From: Paraburkholderia piptadeniae
GTDB lineage: Bacteria > Pseudomonadota > Gammaproteobacteria > Burkholderiales > Burkholderiaceae
Length of the DNA: 64,000 bases
NCBI RefSeq assembly: GCF_900007165.1
Contig: NZ_CYGY02000011.1
Span: forward strand, 124,001 to 188,000
Direction: 5' to 3'
In this document: piece after piece, positions 33,666-43,116 of the stretch
Layout: each line of letters opens with the position of its first letter
How positions within the stretch are numbered: position 1 is the first letter of the stretch
The notes under the pieces: model-generated
Databases searched by the model: none
Told to the model about the DNA's origin: nothing
What the model saw: the letters and a program-made list of their open reading frames with translations, nothing else
Position numbers and translations under genes: made by a program

Positions 33666-34715
33666 TCAGAAGCTCACCGCCAGCCCAAACGACACGCCGT
33701 GCACATTGTGTCCGAACACATATCTCACGAGCGCGCGCGTGCGAGTGATGACGATCGGATATTTGCTGCTGTCGAGTTCCAGTCCGACGCCCAGCGACGT
33801 CAGATCGTTGAAGCCCAGCACGCCGGCGCTGTCGCCGAAGTAATGCGAGTAGGCAAGCTCCAGCACGTAGCGCACTGGCCGGTCCAGCGCATGCCAGCCG
33901 GTCGGTGCGCGCCAGCGCGTCCACAAGCTCAGTTGCTGCGCCATCGCTGAACCCTGAACGGCGTCTGACCCACCGAAGCTGCGCAGATAGATATCGGTCG
34001 CTCGCAGTTCCGCATCGATTTCGTAGTTCTCGCGGTAGTGCTCGTAATCGAGCATCAGCGAGCCGCCATAGCCGTATGCGTCCAGCGATCCATTCTCGAG
34101 AAACTGGAGGTTGCTGTCCGTGACGTGGTTGAAGACGGACTGCCCTACCTTCAGGTCGCTCGACACGCGTCCAATCGTGCCGTTCAGGATGGGACGGAAC
34201 ACGAGCTCGTCGGTGATCCGGAAATCCCAACCGAGGCCCACCGTGCCGCTGAAGGTGTTCCATCGGGTCCGCACCTCGCGCTGCATGGCGCCATCCGTGG
34301 CGATGAACGTCGGGTCGTAGCGGCTATAGGCGAGTGTGCCCTCCATGTACAACGGAAACGACTTGCTGATCGTGAACCCGCCTCCTAACTGCGTCTGGCC
34401 AAAACCCGGGTTGCCCGTGGCACCGCTATTGATCGACAGCGAACTGGTCGTGACATCGGGAACTGTCGAGTACGTCATGATGGCAAGTACGGCGTCCGCA
34501 TGCTGCTTCACGTTACCGCCTATCACAGTGCGGCTCGACAGTTGATCCGGTGTCCCCTGGGCATGTGACTGCAACGGCAACAGCGCCATGAGCAGATACG
34601 CGCCGATCATCCATGGTGCATAACGCGACCGTCGCCACCCGATAGCGCCCGTTTTCATGCGAACTCGCGGACCGTCAAGTTGACCGCACGCCGATCTGAT
34701 GGTGTGCGCCTGCAT
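33666..34715 (-). CDS. Outer-membrane beta-barrel protein
   Basis: A 349-residue exported protein with many alternating aromatic/hydrophobic strands (GGSLMLDYEHYRENYEIDAE, YVLELAYSHYF and others) and a C-terminal Phe (VSFGLAVSF), the outer-membrane assembly signature. The signal peptide ends at LLPLQSHAQ. CGGAGCACATT precedes the ATG at 34715, which gives an unusually long N-terminal extension; the ATG at 34658 would give a normal signal peptide but has a weaker ribosome site. No family recognised. It may be a channel or adhesin-like barrel. Confidence 0.72.
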   Translation of the reverse strand: MQAHTIRSACGQLDGPRVRMKTGAIGWRRSRYAPWMIGAYLLMALLPLQSHAQGTPDQLSSRTVIGGNVKQHADAVLAIMTYSTVPDVTTSSLSINSGATGNPGFGQTQLGGGFTISKSFPLYMEGTLAYSRYDPTFIATDGAMQREVRTRWNTFSGTVGLGWDFRITDELVFRPILNGTIGRVSSDLKVGQSVFNHVTDSNLQFLENGSLDAYGYGGSLMLDYEHYRENYEIDAELRATDIYLRSFGGSDAVQGSAMAQQLSLWTRWRAPTGWHALDRPVRYVLELAYSHYFGDSAGVLGFNDLTSLGVGLELDSSKYPIVITRTRALVRYVFGHNVHGVSFGLAVSF

Positions 34716-34789
34716 AATGTGCTCCGTCGATTTGCTGCGTCTGATTGCTTCCCCGCAACTTCCCGTCGACCATCTCGCATTCTATCCGG

Positions 34790-35170
34790 CTAATCCTCCG
34801 CGCCCGCCTGGCGCGCGGCTTCCTGCACCCCTCGGACGGCCGCCGCAACGATCAGTCCCGTGAACACCAGGCCGATCAGCCCGAGCAATATCGCATCGAT
34901 CCGGCCAAACGTCGAGGTGGGCACCACATCGCCATACCCGATCGTCAGCGCCGTAATCGCGCAGAAGTACACGGTTTCATCCATCGGCGAAGGTGTGCGG
35001 TTCGCCGTCTCAACAGGACCGCCCCAGTGGTACATGCCGAGCGTCAGCAGGACGAACAGGACGAGAAGCCCAGCCAGTATCGCGCGGAGATACCAGAGGG
35101 TCCTGCCCATTTCTCGCAGAATCTCACGAGCCCGCAGGCGGACGACGGCATCGCTTGTCGCATTTTCCAT
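34790..35170 (-). CDS. Two-transmembrane potassium channel
   Basis: A 126-residue Ion_trans_2 protein with two membrane segments (about 31-48 and 90-113) and the pore loop with the K+ selectivity filter TIGYGD at about 76-81. There is no C-terminal RCK/TrkA-N domain, so it would be a minimal KcsA-like pore without the usual nucleotide-gating ring. GAGGAGCCTGCA precedes ATG. It lies downstream of the DUF2955 gene in the same direction, about 100 bases away. Confidence 0.9.
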   Translation of the reverse strand: MENATSDAVVRLRAREILREMGRTLWYLRAILAGLLVLFVLLTLGMYHWGGPVETANRTPSPMDETVYFCAITALTIGYGDVVPTSTFGRIDAILLGLIGLVFTGLIVAAAVRGVQEAARQAGAED

Positions 35171-35277
35171 TGCAGGCTCCTCTCAGGATACGATGGACCG
35201 CTATCGGCCGGTTATCTTGGGGAACGGCGCCCGACCGGGGGTTCGATGACTGGCAAACGACTGGACTGAACACAGCG

Positions 35278-36300
35278 TCATCCCGCCCGGTAGCGTTGCT
35301 CGAAAAGCAGAAGCATGAAACACGCATAGACCGTTACCGCCAGAAAGAGCCCCATGCGCACCGCAAATGCGGTGTAGACATCCTTGCCCACGACGCTGTC
35401 CTGCACCGACTGCCCCAGCAGAATGATCATCGTGACAAGGCTGTTCAGCCAGAAACCCGGCGAGTAACGCGTCTTGCTAAGGCCGTGGAGCTTGCGCCCC
35501 ACCAGCAGGCCGATGAGCAGCATCCACAGGAAGAACATCCACAGATGTACAAACATCCTGAGTGAAAACCAGAACGCGATGGCGAGCAGGCCGCCGAGCA
35601 GCGTGGAGCCGATCAGATCGCGTGCCGCACTGCGGGCCGTCGTCGTGCAGCTTTGTCTTCCGAGACTGACGGACTTCATGATGATCGGCATGTAGCCCGC
35701 TGGATCGGTCATGGCGAGCAGATACGCCGGCATCACCACGAGAGCGGCGCGAAGCGCGATGTATACGGCCTGATCGTCGGGCATGGCCTGCGCGGCAGGC
35801 TGCGGCCGCGCGCTCACGGGCTCGGGAAGCAGCCCGTGAGTCAGGGCGGACACGAGCACGGCAAGCAGGAGCCCCTTCACCAATGCGCCGACGACCGTCA
35901 TGGCCAGTTCGAAGTCAGCCGTGCCTGCTGCGGAGATCATCGTCAGTCCGGCCACCAGAAAGGTCGCGACGAGATTGTTCCCGCCGCGCAGTCCGTAGCG
36001 AAAGGCGAGGAAGAGCATGAGGCCAATGAGCGCCACGCCAGCGAACGCGTAGTGACGAAGCAACGGAACGAGGAGAAGGCCGCTGCCCGTGGTCAATGCC
36101 ACGACAAGCGCGAGAACCACGCCTGCCTTCAACGACAGTGGCCGGTTTCGGGTGGCGAGCAGATAGACGGCAAACACGGGCGCGACGACGGGAATCGACA
36201 GGTCCAGCGCGAAGCTGACCGCGAGACATAGCGCCGTGCCGATAGCCAGGCGGAGCGCGCGTCGACCGGGAAGCAGGAGCCTGTTTTCCATCGCCGTCAT
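35278..36300 (-). CDS. DUF2955/FUSC-like inner-membrane efflux component
   Basis: A 340-residue membrane protein with about ten hydrophobic segments in two halves. The start resembles FUSC/AaeB-type proteins (RRALRLAIGTALCLAVSFAL), and the C-terminal half has WMFFLWMLLIGLLVGRKLHG. Such proteins pair with HlyD-type periplasmic adaptors to export aromatic acids or drugs. The ATG overlaps the HlyD stop by one base (TGATG), so the two are coupled. Substrate unknown. Confidence 0.82.
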   Translation of the reverse strand: MTAMENRLLLPGRRALRLAIGTALCLAVSFALDLSIPVVAPVFAVYLLATRNRPLSLKAGVVLALVVALTTGSGLLLVPLLRHYAFAGVALIGLMLFLAFRYGLRGGNNLVATFLVAGLTMISAAGTADFELAMTVVGALVKGLLLAVLVSALTHGLLPEPVSARPQPAAQAMPDDQAVYIALRAALVVMPAYLLAMTDPAGYMPIIMKSVSLGRQSCTTTARSAARDLIGSTLLGGLLAIAFWFSLRMFVHLWMFFLWMLLIGLLVGRKLHGLSKTRYSPGFWLNSLVTMIILLGQSVQDSVVGKDVYTAFAVRMGLFLAVTVYACFMLLLFEQRYRAG

Positions 36301-37439
36301 CAGTAGAGGTAGGAGATCCAGCTCATCACACGCAGAAACACGCGGCCCAGCGGATTGAGCGGATTGCCCTGACCCGGGAACGCCATGACCTCGGCCTGCC
36401 CGCCCACGCGAATATTGTGGAGACGCGCGCGCTCGTCGCGGTCGAATTCGACGATCACCGGAAAACGTTGAGCGGGACGCAACCAGTCACGGCTGTTCTG
36501 CACGGTGGGCAGGCTGCCGGGCGGCGTATCCTGACCCACGCTCACGCCATAGCCGATACTGCGGACCCGGCCTTCGAAGACCTCGCCCGGCAGTGCGTCT
36601 AGCGCTATCGCGACGGGTGTGCCCGGCTTCAGATGACCGAGGTTGTTCTCGGTCATATCCGCGCTGACCCACACATCGCGAATCGCGATCAGCGTCATCA
36701 CCGGCTTGCCTGCCGACGCGAACTGGCCGACCTCGGTGCTGAGATCGGTAATGACGCCACCCGTGCGCGCCTTGATGCGCGTATTGGCCAGATCGAGTTC
36801 GCTTTTCTCGAGCGCGGCGGCCGCGCTGCGCAACTGCGCGTTTCCGGCGTCCTCGCCACCTTGTTGCTCGCGTGCGCGCTCGACTTCGGCGCGCGCCGCG
36901 GCAACCTGGCTCTGTGCCTGCTCATGCGTCGCTCGCGCCACTTCCAGGCGCCGTAGCGAGACCGTACCCTCGTCCTCGCGATACAGCCTTTCGAGCCGCT
37001 CGCTGTCCTGCCGCGCCTTGACCTCGTTCGCGATCGCCGCACGAAGCGACGCGAGCGCCGAATCGATACCGGCCGTGCTCGCCCCGACCTGGCGGCGGGT
37101 GGTTTCGAGATCGGCACGCGCGCGATCGGCTGCAATGCGGTACTGCTCGCCATCGATTTCGAAGAGCACGTCGCCCGCGTTGACCTCCTGGTTGTCGTGC
37201 ACGAACACGCGCGTCACCCGTCCCGAAACTTCCGCGGCAACAGGGACGACGAAGGCCTGCACGCGCGCCTGCTGCGTGTAGGGCGTAAAGCGGTCGGCAA
37301 GCAGATACCAGATCAGGCTCACCACGATCAGCGCGACGATCCACTTCACCGCCCTGCGCGACGGATCGGCGGGAGGCGCTGGCGGCGGGCCCGGCGACGG
37401 CGCCGTCGTCGATCGGGAGGTCTCGGTCGTTTCGCTCAT
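36300..37439 (-). CDS. HlyD/EmrA-family periplasmic adaptor protein
   Basis: Membrane-fusion protein of 379 residues. A Pro-rich cytoplasmic N-terminus (about 1-30) precedes one membrane anchor (about 32-47, WIVALIVVSLIWYLLADRF). It then has a biotinyl-lipoyl half (VPVAAEVSGRVTRVFVHDNQ), a long coiled-coil hairpin (about 95-205), the second lipoyl half (TRIKARTGGVITDLSTEVGQ) and a beta-barrel. It would link the DUF2955 inner-membrane protein with the NodT outer-membrane channel. Its ATG overlaps the NodT stop (ATGA). The open frame extends far upstream inside the NodT gene, but the coupled start at 37439 is clear. Confidence 0.92.
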   Translation of the reverse strand: MSETTETSRSTTAPSPGPPPAPPADPSRRAVKWIVALIVVSLIWYLLADRFTPYTQQARVQAFVVPVAAEVSGRVTRVFVHDNQEVNAGDVLFEIDGEQYRIAADRARADLETTRRQVGASTAGIDSALASLRAAIANEVKARQDSERLERLYREDEGTVSLRRLEVARATHEQAQSQVAAARAEVERAREQQGGEDAGNAQLRSAAAALEKSELDLANTRIKARTGGVITDLSTEVGQFASAGKPVMTLIAIRDVWVSADMTENNLGHLKPGTPVAIALDALPGEVFEGRVRSIGYGVSVGQDTPPGSLPTVQNSRDWLRPAQRFPVIVEFDRDERARLHNIRVGGQAEVMAFPGQGNPLNPLGRVFLRVMSWISYLY

Positions 37440-39007
37440 TGCGACGTACCTTCGGATGGCGCGGTGGCCGATGGCGCGCTCGTTTCGTTCAGCATGTCGC
37501 CCCAGTCGGTGCGTTGCTGCATCTGCTGGCGCGTCGCGGCATCGACGAGCGGCTGCTGGGTGGCCCAGCCGCCGCCGAGTGCCTTGTATAGCGCGACCAG
37601 ACTGCCCACCGCGTTGCTGCGGTTGACGATGTAGGCGTCCTGCTGTGCAAAGAGCGCGCGCTGCGCATCGAGCACGCGCTGGAAGTCCGAATACCCTTCG
37701 CGGTAGACCGTGTTGGCGAGCGTGAGCGAGCGCCGCGCGGCCCCTTGTGCGTCGTTCAGGATCGAGTCCCGCTGCAACGCGGCCGTCAGCGCGGTGGCGG
37801 CATCGTCGGCCTCGCGCGCCGCCTCGCGCACGGTGTTCTGGTAGGCGACGGTCAACTGTTGCAGCCGGGCATCCTGCACGCGCACGTTGTTCGTGATCCT
37901 TCCATGATCGAACACGTTCCATGTCACGCTCGGGCCGGCGGCAAAGGCCAGCGTGTTCGGCGAGCCGGTCAGCGAACTCGCGCTCCAGACGAGCGAGCCC
38001 AGCAACGAAACGGACGGATAGAGATCGGCCTTGGCGACGCCGATGAGTGCCGACTGCGCGGCCATCTGATACTCGGCGGCGCGCACGTCCGGGCGGCGCA
38101 ATAGCAGATCGGCGGGAACGCCTTGCAGAACGGCGCGATCCACGAGCGGAACCACGCCTGCTTTTCCGGATTGCACATCCAGCTCGGGGAGCGGGCCCGG
38201 TGGCCGCCCCATCAGCGCGGACAGCGCGTGACGCGCGAGCACGATCTGGCTTTCGAGATCGGGGATGCTGCTCAGCGTGCCCAGATACTGCGTCCTCGCC
38301 TGCTGGAGATCCAGTTCATCCGTCTCGCCGGCCTTGAAGAGCTTCTGTGCGATGTCGTAGCTGCGCTTTTGCAACTGGGCGTTTTCGCGCGCAATACGCA
38401 GACGCGCCTCGGCCGTGCGCAGCATGAAATACGTATCGGCGACCTGCGCGTGCAACAGGACCAGCGCCGCATCGCGGTTGGCCTGCGCTGCGAAGAACGC
38501 GGCGTCGGCCGATTCGATCGCGCGCGCGAAACGCCCCCAGAAATCGAGCTCCCATCCGATGGTAAAGCCCGCACCGTACTGCAAATAGACGCCCGAGCGG
38601 GTATTGAATCCATCCGAGCGCTTGCGCGCCGAGGCGAGGACATCGGCACTCGCCTGTTGCACCTGGGGGTAGCGCCCCGCGAGCGCGATGCCGAGCTGGG
38701 CGCGTGCTTCCAGTACGCGCAGCCCGGCGATCTTCAGATCGCCATTGCCGGCATCGGCTTCGGCAATCAGTCGCTCGAGGTTCGCGTCGCCGAACACCTG
38801 CCACCACTGCCGCACGTCGGGCTGCGCCGCCTGCTGCGTGACCTGTTCTATCGACGCGCTGCTCCAGTGTTCGCTCCATGCCTCATGTTGCGGTTGAAAG
38901 TCGGGGCCCACGTGCATGCAGCCCGACAGAAAACCTGCGAGGCACACGATGAAGCAGTCTCGCCGGAGCAACAGCACCGTCCCGTATCGGCGAATCGAAG
39001 GCCACAT
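37436..39007 (-). CDS. NodT/TolC-family outer-membrane efflux lipoprotein
   Basis: A 523-residue outer-membrane factor. Lipobox LSGC (Cys about 30), followed by MHVGPDFQ, the usual NodT start. Two repeated OEP domains contain paired helices and strands (ELDFWGRFARAIESADA, GPSVTWNVFDHGRI), giving the TolC-like trimeric channel. GGAGACGGCGCC precedes ATG. It lies 22 bases downstream of the AI-2E gene and overlaps the HlyD gene by 4 bases, forming a tripartite exporter with the two genes that follow. Confidence 0.94.
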   Translation of the reverse strand: MWPSIRRYGTVLLLRRDCFIVCLAGFLSGCMHVGPDFQPQHEAWSEHWSSASIEQVTQQAAQPDVRQWWQVFGDANLERLIAEADAGNGDLKIAGLRVLEARAQLGIALAGRYPQVQQASADVLASARKRSDGFNTRSGVYLQYGAGFTIGWELDFWGRFARAIESADAAFFAAQANRDAALVLLHAQVADTYFMLRTAEARLRIARENAQLQKRSYDIAQKLFKAGETDELDLQQARTQYLGTLSSIPDLESQIVLARHALSALMGRPPGPLPELDVQSGKAGVVPLVDRAVLQGVPADLLLRRPDVRAAEYQMAAQSALIGVAKADLYPSVSLLGSLVWSASSLTGSPNTLAFAAGPSVTWNVFDHGRITNNVRVQDARLQQLTVAYQNTVREAAREADDAATALTAALQRDSILNDAQGAARRSLTLANTVYREGYSDFQRVLDAQRALFAQQDAYIVNRSNAVGSLVALYKALGGGWATQQPLVDAATRQQMQQRTDWGDMLNETSAPSATAPSEGTSQ

Positions 39008-39029
39008 GGCGCCGTCTCCGCAGCGTCCT

Positions 39030-40133
39030 TCACGGCTGCTTCGGCTTTTGCCACGGCTCGCGTTCCGGCTGCTCTTTCACCCAACGCCAGAACAGCTGGT
39101 AAGCCACTGCGAGCATCACGGGACCGATGAACAGCCCGATCACCCCGCCCGTCACCATGCCGCCGAGCGCGCCGATCAGCACAACGGGCATCGGCACCGC
39201 GACGCCACGCCCCAGCAGCAATGGTTTGAGCACGTTGTCGGCGAGACCCGCGACGAAAACATAGACGGAGAAGATGATCGTCGCCGTGCTCACACCTTCC
39301 GTAACGATCACGAAGACGATGACGGGAATCGTGATCAATGTCGCGGGTAGCTGCATGATGCCGATCAGCAGCACGGCGAGCGCGAGCAGACCCGCGCCTG
39401 GGATGCCCATGACGATGAACGCGATGCCGATCAGCAGCATCTGGATAAACGCGATCCCGACCACGCCCTGGGCCACGGCCCGGATGGTGGCCGTGCACAG
39501 ATCGGCGATCTGCCGGCCGTTCTCGGGTCCCGAGATGCGCGAGGCGATCTGCACTGCGCTGTCATAGCCCTTCTCGCCGTGAGCCATGAAAATGCCCGCG
39601 ACGATCAGCGCGAAGAAGAAGACGAGCAGCCCTGCGCCAAGACCCGTGACCGTGCCCAATAGCGCGAGGCCTGCTTCCTTGAGTTGCGGCGCAAACTTTT
39701 GTGCAAGACCGGTGATGTCGGTCGAGGCCTGCGCCCAGAAGTCGTACACTCGCTGGCCCACTATCGGCCACGCTGCGACGGATTCGGCAGGCGGCGGAAT
39801 CTGGAGATTGCCGCTCCTGAAAATGGCCATCGAGCGCTCGATCGAATTGGCCACCGCGACGCCCAGCAGATAGGTCGGCACCAGAATGACCGCAAACGCG
39901 ACGAGAATGATCAGCGTGGCAATCAGGCCGTCCTTGCCGGCGAGCGGACCGCGCAGTCTTACCTGAAGCGGATACAGCGTGATCGCGAGGATCAGGGCCC
40001 AAACCATCAGGTTGAGGAACGGGACGAAGATCCGGAAACAGAAGACGGCCAGAACAGCGATCAGTCCGGCGCGAATCAGGACATCGAGCAAATCTCTCGA
40101 TAACGTCCGTTGGGTAATCGGCGTGAGCATCAT
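39030..40133 (-). CDS. AI-2E family transporter
   Basis: Polytopic membrane protein of 367 residues of the AI-2E (YdiK/PerM/TqsA-like) family, with about eight membrane segments, the early pair RIFVPFLNLMVWALILAITL and the conserved C-terminal GGVIGLFIGPVMLAVAYQL. Members export AI-2 or act as Na+/H+ antiporters. GAGGAGACACCTG before the ATG at 40133 fixes the start. It is the first gene of a leftward operon with NodT, HlyD and DUF2955, an unusual partnership that may mean the protein cooperates in export or simply shares regulation. Confidence 0.9.
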   Translation of the reverse strand: MMLTPITQRTLSRDLLDVLIRAGLIAVLAVFCFRIFVPFLNLMVWALILAITLYPLQVRLRGPLAGKDGLIATLIILVAFAVILVPTYLLGVAVANSIERSMAIFRSGNLQIPPPAESVAAWPIVGQRVYDFWAQASTDITGLAQKFAPQLKEAGLALLGTVTGLGAGLLVFFFALIVAGIFMAHGEKGYDSAVQIASRISGPENGRQIADLCTATIRAVAQGVVGIAFIQMLLIGIAFIVMGIPGAGLLALAVLLIGIMQLPATLITIPVIVFVIVTEGVSTATIIFSVYVFVAGLADNVLKPLLLGRGVAVPMPVVLIGALGGMVTGGVIGLFIGPVMLAVAYQLFWRWVKEQPEREPWQKPKQP

Positions 40134-40546
40134 CAGGTGTCTCCTCACAGGCTGCCGCAAACAGTTGTCGCTGCCCTGGCGACCCAAGGCCTGCCCTCGA
40201 CAGGACGCTATCGTGTGCGCGCCCCGCTGGCAGAAGTTCGTCAAAACGGACAAAGCCGTCCCGACGTGCCGTCTACAGGCATGCGCTCAAAGGCGTTACA
40301 AACACGAATGCAAACATCGCGAAGCTGGCAATGACATCGATCCCGCCCGGAGCAGACAAGGCAATCGACTCAATAGCGTGCGGGATCACGTATTCATTCA
40401 TCACATTTCTTGCGGCGCATGCGCGTTGAATCTTTGCCGCACTGCCGCCTTCTTCTCGCGACGTCAAGCGACCGTCGCGACACTGATCGAACTCAAGCGC
40501 GGAAATTTGCTCACGCTTACTTATGTTATTTAACGGCCCCGAAAAT
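40134..40546. other. Intergenic region, no gene seen
   Basis: About 410 bases upstream of the AI-2E operon and downstream of the surface-antigen-like gene, both leftward. One short leftward frame ending in a hydrophobic stretch (40273-40467) has no ribosome site. The operon promoter should lie here. Confidence 0.45.
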
Positions 40547-40951
40547 TCAACGCTGTTGCAATGTCCAGTCCGTTCGGCCCGTACCGCAAAACTTAGGGTG
40601 GAGATTCATCGACTGCCCTTTCGCAGACAGGACGACGGAAACAAGACGGCACGTTTTCTCGCCTTCGTGGTTCGTGCTCTCCGGTGTCATCGCCGCATCA
40701 ATCTTTACGCTATTTCCCGTGCCCTCGTTTATCCATCGAGTGGTCTCGCCGTCATTCTTTGTGTTGAGCACCTCGACCAGCGCACTTTTGATCGAGTCCA
40801 TGTCGCGCTTCTTAATGTATGACATCGGCGTGTCATTGAGGAAATTGAGGTTGCTCGCTTCCGCAGCCGTCATGCTAGCCAATAGCAGCGCCGGTAACAT
40901 CACGCGCACGCAATGCGTCAACAGCAGGAACTCGAGTTTCCGTAACGACAT
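40547..40951 (-). CDS. Secreted 17-kDa surface-antigen-like protein
   Basis: A 134-residue exported protein. Signal peptide about 1-32 (ending TAAEAS). The mature part has TTRWINEGTGNSVKIDAAMT and a Cys pair (GEKTCRLVSVVL, HPKFCGTG), the layout of RT0821/Lpp0805-type surface antigen domains. The core signal is AAGGAGGAGATTTTT before the ATG at 40951, a very strong ribosome site. It likely folds in the periplasm with one disulfide. Role unknown. Confidence 0.7.
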   Translation of the reverse strand: MSLRKLEFLLLTHCVRVMLPALLLASMTAAEASNLNFLNDTPMSYIKKRDMDSIKSALVEVLNTKNDGETTRWINEGTGNSVKIDAAMTPESTNHEGEKTCRLVSVVLSAKGQSMNLHPKFCGTGRTDWTLQQR

Positions 40952-41172
40952 AAAAATCTCCTCCTTCTGCTGCCGCTTTGCATTGCAAGGAAGCGCCGCG
41001 ACGCGTGAAGCGCATATAGCAGAGATTAGTGCACGGCTCACCAACAAAACTATTTCATCGAGAAAAACACGTTGCCTGTATTCACCGTACGGAGCGAGCG
41101 AATCGAACTTTGCCTGACTTCGTCTGAAGACATATCGCGTCCTCGTTTCGATGGAAACGATTGATCCCTATG

Positions 41173-41853
41173 TCATTTGAGACGCACCCACAGTGGTACG
41201 GATTCGAGCAGGTCATCAATGCCCAGCCACAAGATCTGAATTCCGATGCAAAAGAGTACGAACGCGAAGAGCCGCTCGGCGACCTGGGTGCCCACTGGCC
41301 CCAGCAGCTTTTCGATGTTCGCTGTGAACCGAATGCACAAGTAGATGCTGCACCACAGAAAGGCCAGGGCCACAAGCACGCCGGCGAGGTGAATCAACGA
41401 GACGCCTCCGCGTGGCCTGCCTGTGCCCAGTGCAATCGCGACAGCGATCGATCCTGGGCCAACGGTGATGGGAAGCGTTAGCGGATAAAAGGCCCTCGCG
41501 CGCAGCGAGGCCTCGCGAGTCGCGTCGGAGGCCGTCTTCTGTTCCGGCTCGCGATCCACGTCTGAAGGCGCGTGCAACAGATTCCATCCGGCAAATGCAA
41601 TCACCATTCCGCCGGCCACCCGCAACGCCGGCAGCGATATGCCGAAGAAGGACAGCACGTACGCGCCAATCGAGAGCGACAGAAACAGGATGACCAGACT
41701 GTTGATCGAGATGCTTTTGGCAAGAAAGGCTCGCTCAGCCGGCGTCGCTTCCGGGACCAGGCTAAGGACGATGAATCCCGCCGCCGGCGGATTGATGACG
41801 GGAAAGAGACCCGCGACGACGAGAAGAAAGGTCTCGGCAAACTGATTCAGCAT
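41173..41853 (-). CDS. MarC-family integral membrane protein
   Basis: A 226-residue membrane protein with six hydrophobic segments in two MarC-type repeats. LVVAGLFPVINPPAAGFIVL near the N-terminus and FYPLTLPITVGPGSIAVAIA in the middle are the family's paired Asn-Pro and Gly-Pro-Gly loops. GGAGGCAGA before the ATG at 41853 fixes the start, although the frame stays open for 91 codons upstream. MarC was once linked to multidrug resistance, but its function is unproven. Confidence 0.9.
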   Translation of the reverse strand: MLNQFAETFLLVVAGLFPVINPPAAGFIVLSLVPEATPAERAFLAKSISINSLVILFLSLSIGAYVLSFFGISLPALRVAGGMVIAFAGWNLLHAPSDVDREPEQKTASDATREASLRARAFYPLTLPITVGPGSIAVAIALGTGRPRGGVSLIHLAGVLVALAFLWCSIYLCIRFTANIEKLLGPVGTQVAERLFAFVLFCIGIQILWLGIDDLLESVPLWVRLK

Positions 41854-41882
41854 TCTGCCTCCACGCTTGCGCGAAAGTCGGA

Positions 41883-42101
41883 TCAGCGGAAGGCGTATGC
41901 GATCCCGACACCGTACGTGACCTGGTTGCGTGTTCCCCGCTGGGTGACGATGGGGCTGTTGGCAGCGTCGTCCATCAGGCGCTGGTAGTACACCATCGCT
42001 CCCGCATACCAGCTCGGGCTGATCTGATAGATCGCGGCGATCCAGCTGGTGATCTGGTTCAGACCACCGCCCGGGGTATAGGCGGAAAGTCCGCACTGCA
42101 A
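41883..42101 (-). pseudogene. C-terminal fragment of a MipA/OmpV-family outer-membrane protein
   Basis: The frame reads SPSWYAGAMVYYQRLMDDAA and RNQVTYGVGIAYAFR at the end, the last strands of MipA/OmpV barrels including the terminal aromatic-x-Phe/Arg signature. Only about 70 residues remain of about 250, with no ATG or ribosome site, so this is a 5'-truncated remnant. It lies between marC and a second truncated outer-membrane gene. Confidence 0.65.
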
Positions 42102-42184
42102 CGATATGCCTCAACGGCTTTGCCATTGGACGCTTCTCCTCGATGGCAACAGCAATTCGCGGTCGCGTCGAACGTCACGGCGAC

Positions 42185-42763
42185 TCATCGCCATGCGCTG
42201 CCGACCTGAATGTAGAACGCGTTCTGGTCCTTGCTATGGGCGACATCTATCCCGATGGCTACGCCCAGCTTGCGCGCGATCAGGTAACGGAATCCTGCTC
42301 CGACGCTCTGCACGTTTTGTGCTTCGGAAAAGCTATGCCAACGTCCATATGCCTTGCCTATCCCTGTGAAGCCCAGCAGCGACCATCTCGGCGTCAGGTC
42401 CCAGCGTAGTTCCACTTCCGCCGCCATTGCATCGCGGTCCTGGTATCGTCCCTTCTGCACGCCGCGAAGATCGACATACGGCTGTGCGTAAAACGGAAAG
42501 TCGCCGCTCGAAAACTTGCCGTCCACACGCAATCCGAGTATCAGCGTCCGCGTCAGTGGCAACCATGTGTAGCTACGGGCGGCATAGACGTCGTAATCCT
42601 GCGTGCCGCCGAAAGCCGTCCTCGCCAACTGCGCCACGAATTCGGCGAAGGTCCCTTTGCCGGGATAAAAAATGTTGTCACGCGAATCGTCGAGCGACAC
42701 GGTCGCAATGATGGTCAGGGTGGCGATCGTCACGCTCGAAAGCAGGGCGTACGGAGAGAGCAT
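42185..42763 (-). pseudogene. 5'-truncated D15/Omp85-like barrel gene
   Basis: The frame carries DSRDNIFYPGKGTFAEFVAQ, RTLILGLRVDGKFSSGDFPF, YVDLRGVQKGRYQDRDAMAA and ends AFYIQVGSAWR, the C-terminal barrel half of a surface-antigen (D15/TamA-like) protein. The first half is missing and replaced by unrelated sequence before the only candidate ATG at 42763, which starts without a signal peptide. It is either a remnant or a gene cut by a deletion. It lies 83 bases upstream of another outer-membrane fragment. Confidence 0.6.
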
Positions 42764-43116
42764 CGGCAGACTTCCATGGCAATTTGCCCGCTGTGGCGAA
42801 CTGACCGCGCGTGACCGATGCTCCGGCAACTTCACTGCCGTCCTTTCACGCACAGCAAGCGAATGCGACCATCCCGCCGTTTTACTTGACTCGTGGTCTG
42901 TCGGAGCCATACTCCAGCCGTACTCTTCTATCGATCGACGCTTCATCTTCAGGTCAGGTCTGGTTGAAAAACCAATGTTCTTCAGAGGCGACTCGTGAAT
43001 GCAGGCCACTACCACGCCTTCAAATCGAGTGGAACGGGTCCAGCAACGATGCTGCAAATATTTGCGGGAAATAGAAGCACCTGGTTGCAATTCATCGGGA
43101 TATTGGAGGGCACATC
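42764..43116. other. Intergenic region upstream of truncated barrel gene
   Basis: About 350 bases. Leftward it is an open extension of the truncated barrel gene without family resemblance. Rightward it holds the ribosome site for the small basic protein at 43117. Possibly a deletion junction. Confidence 0.4.
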
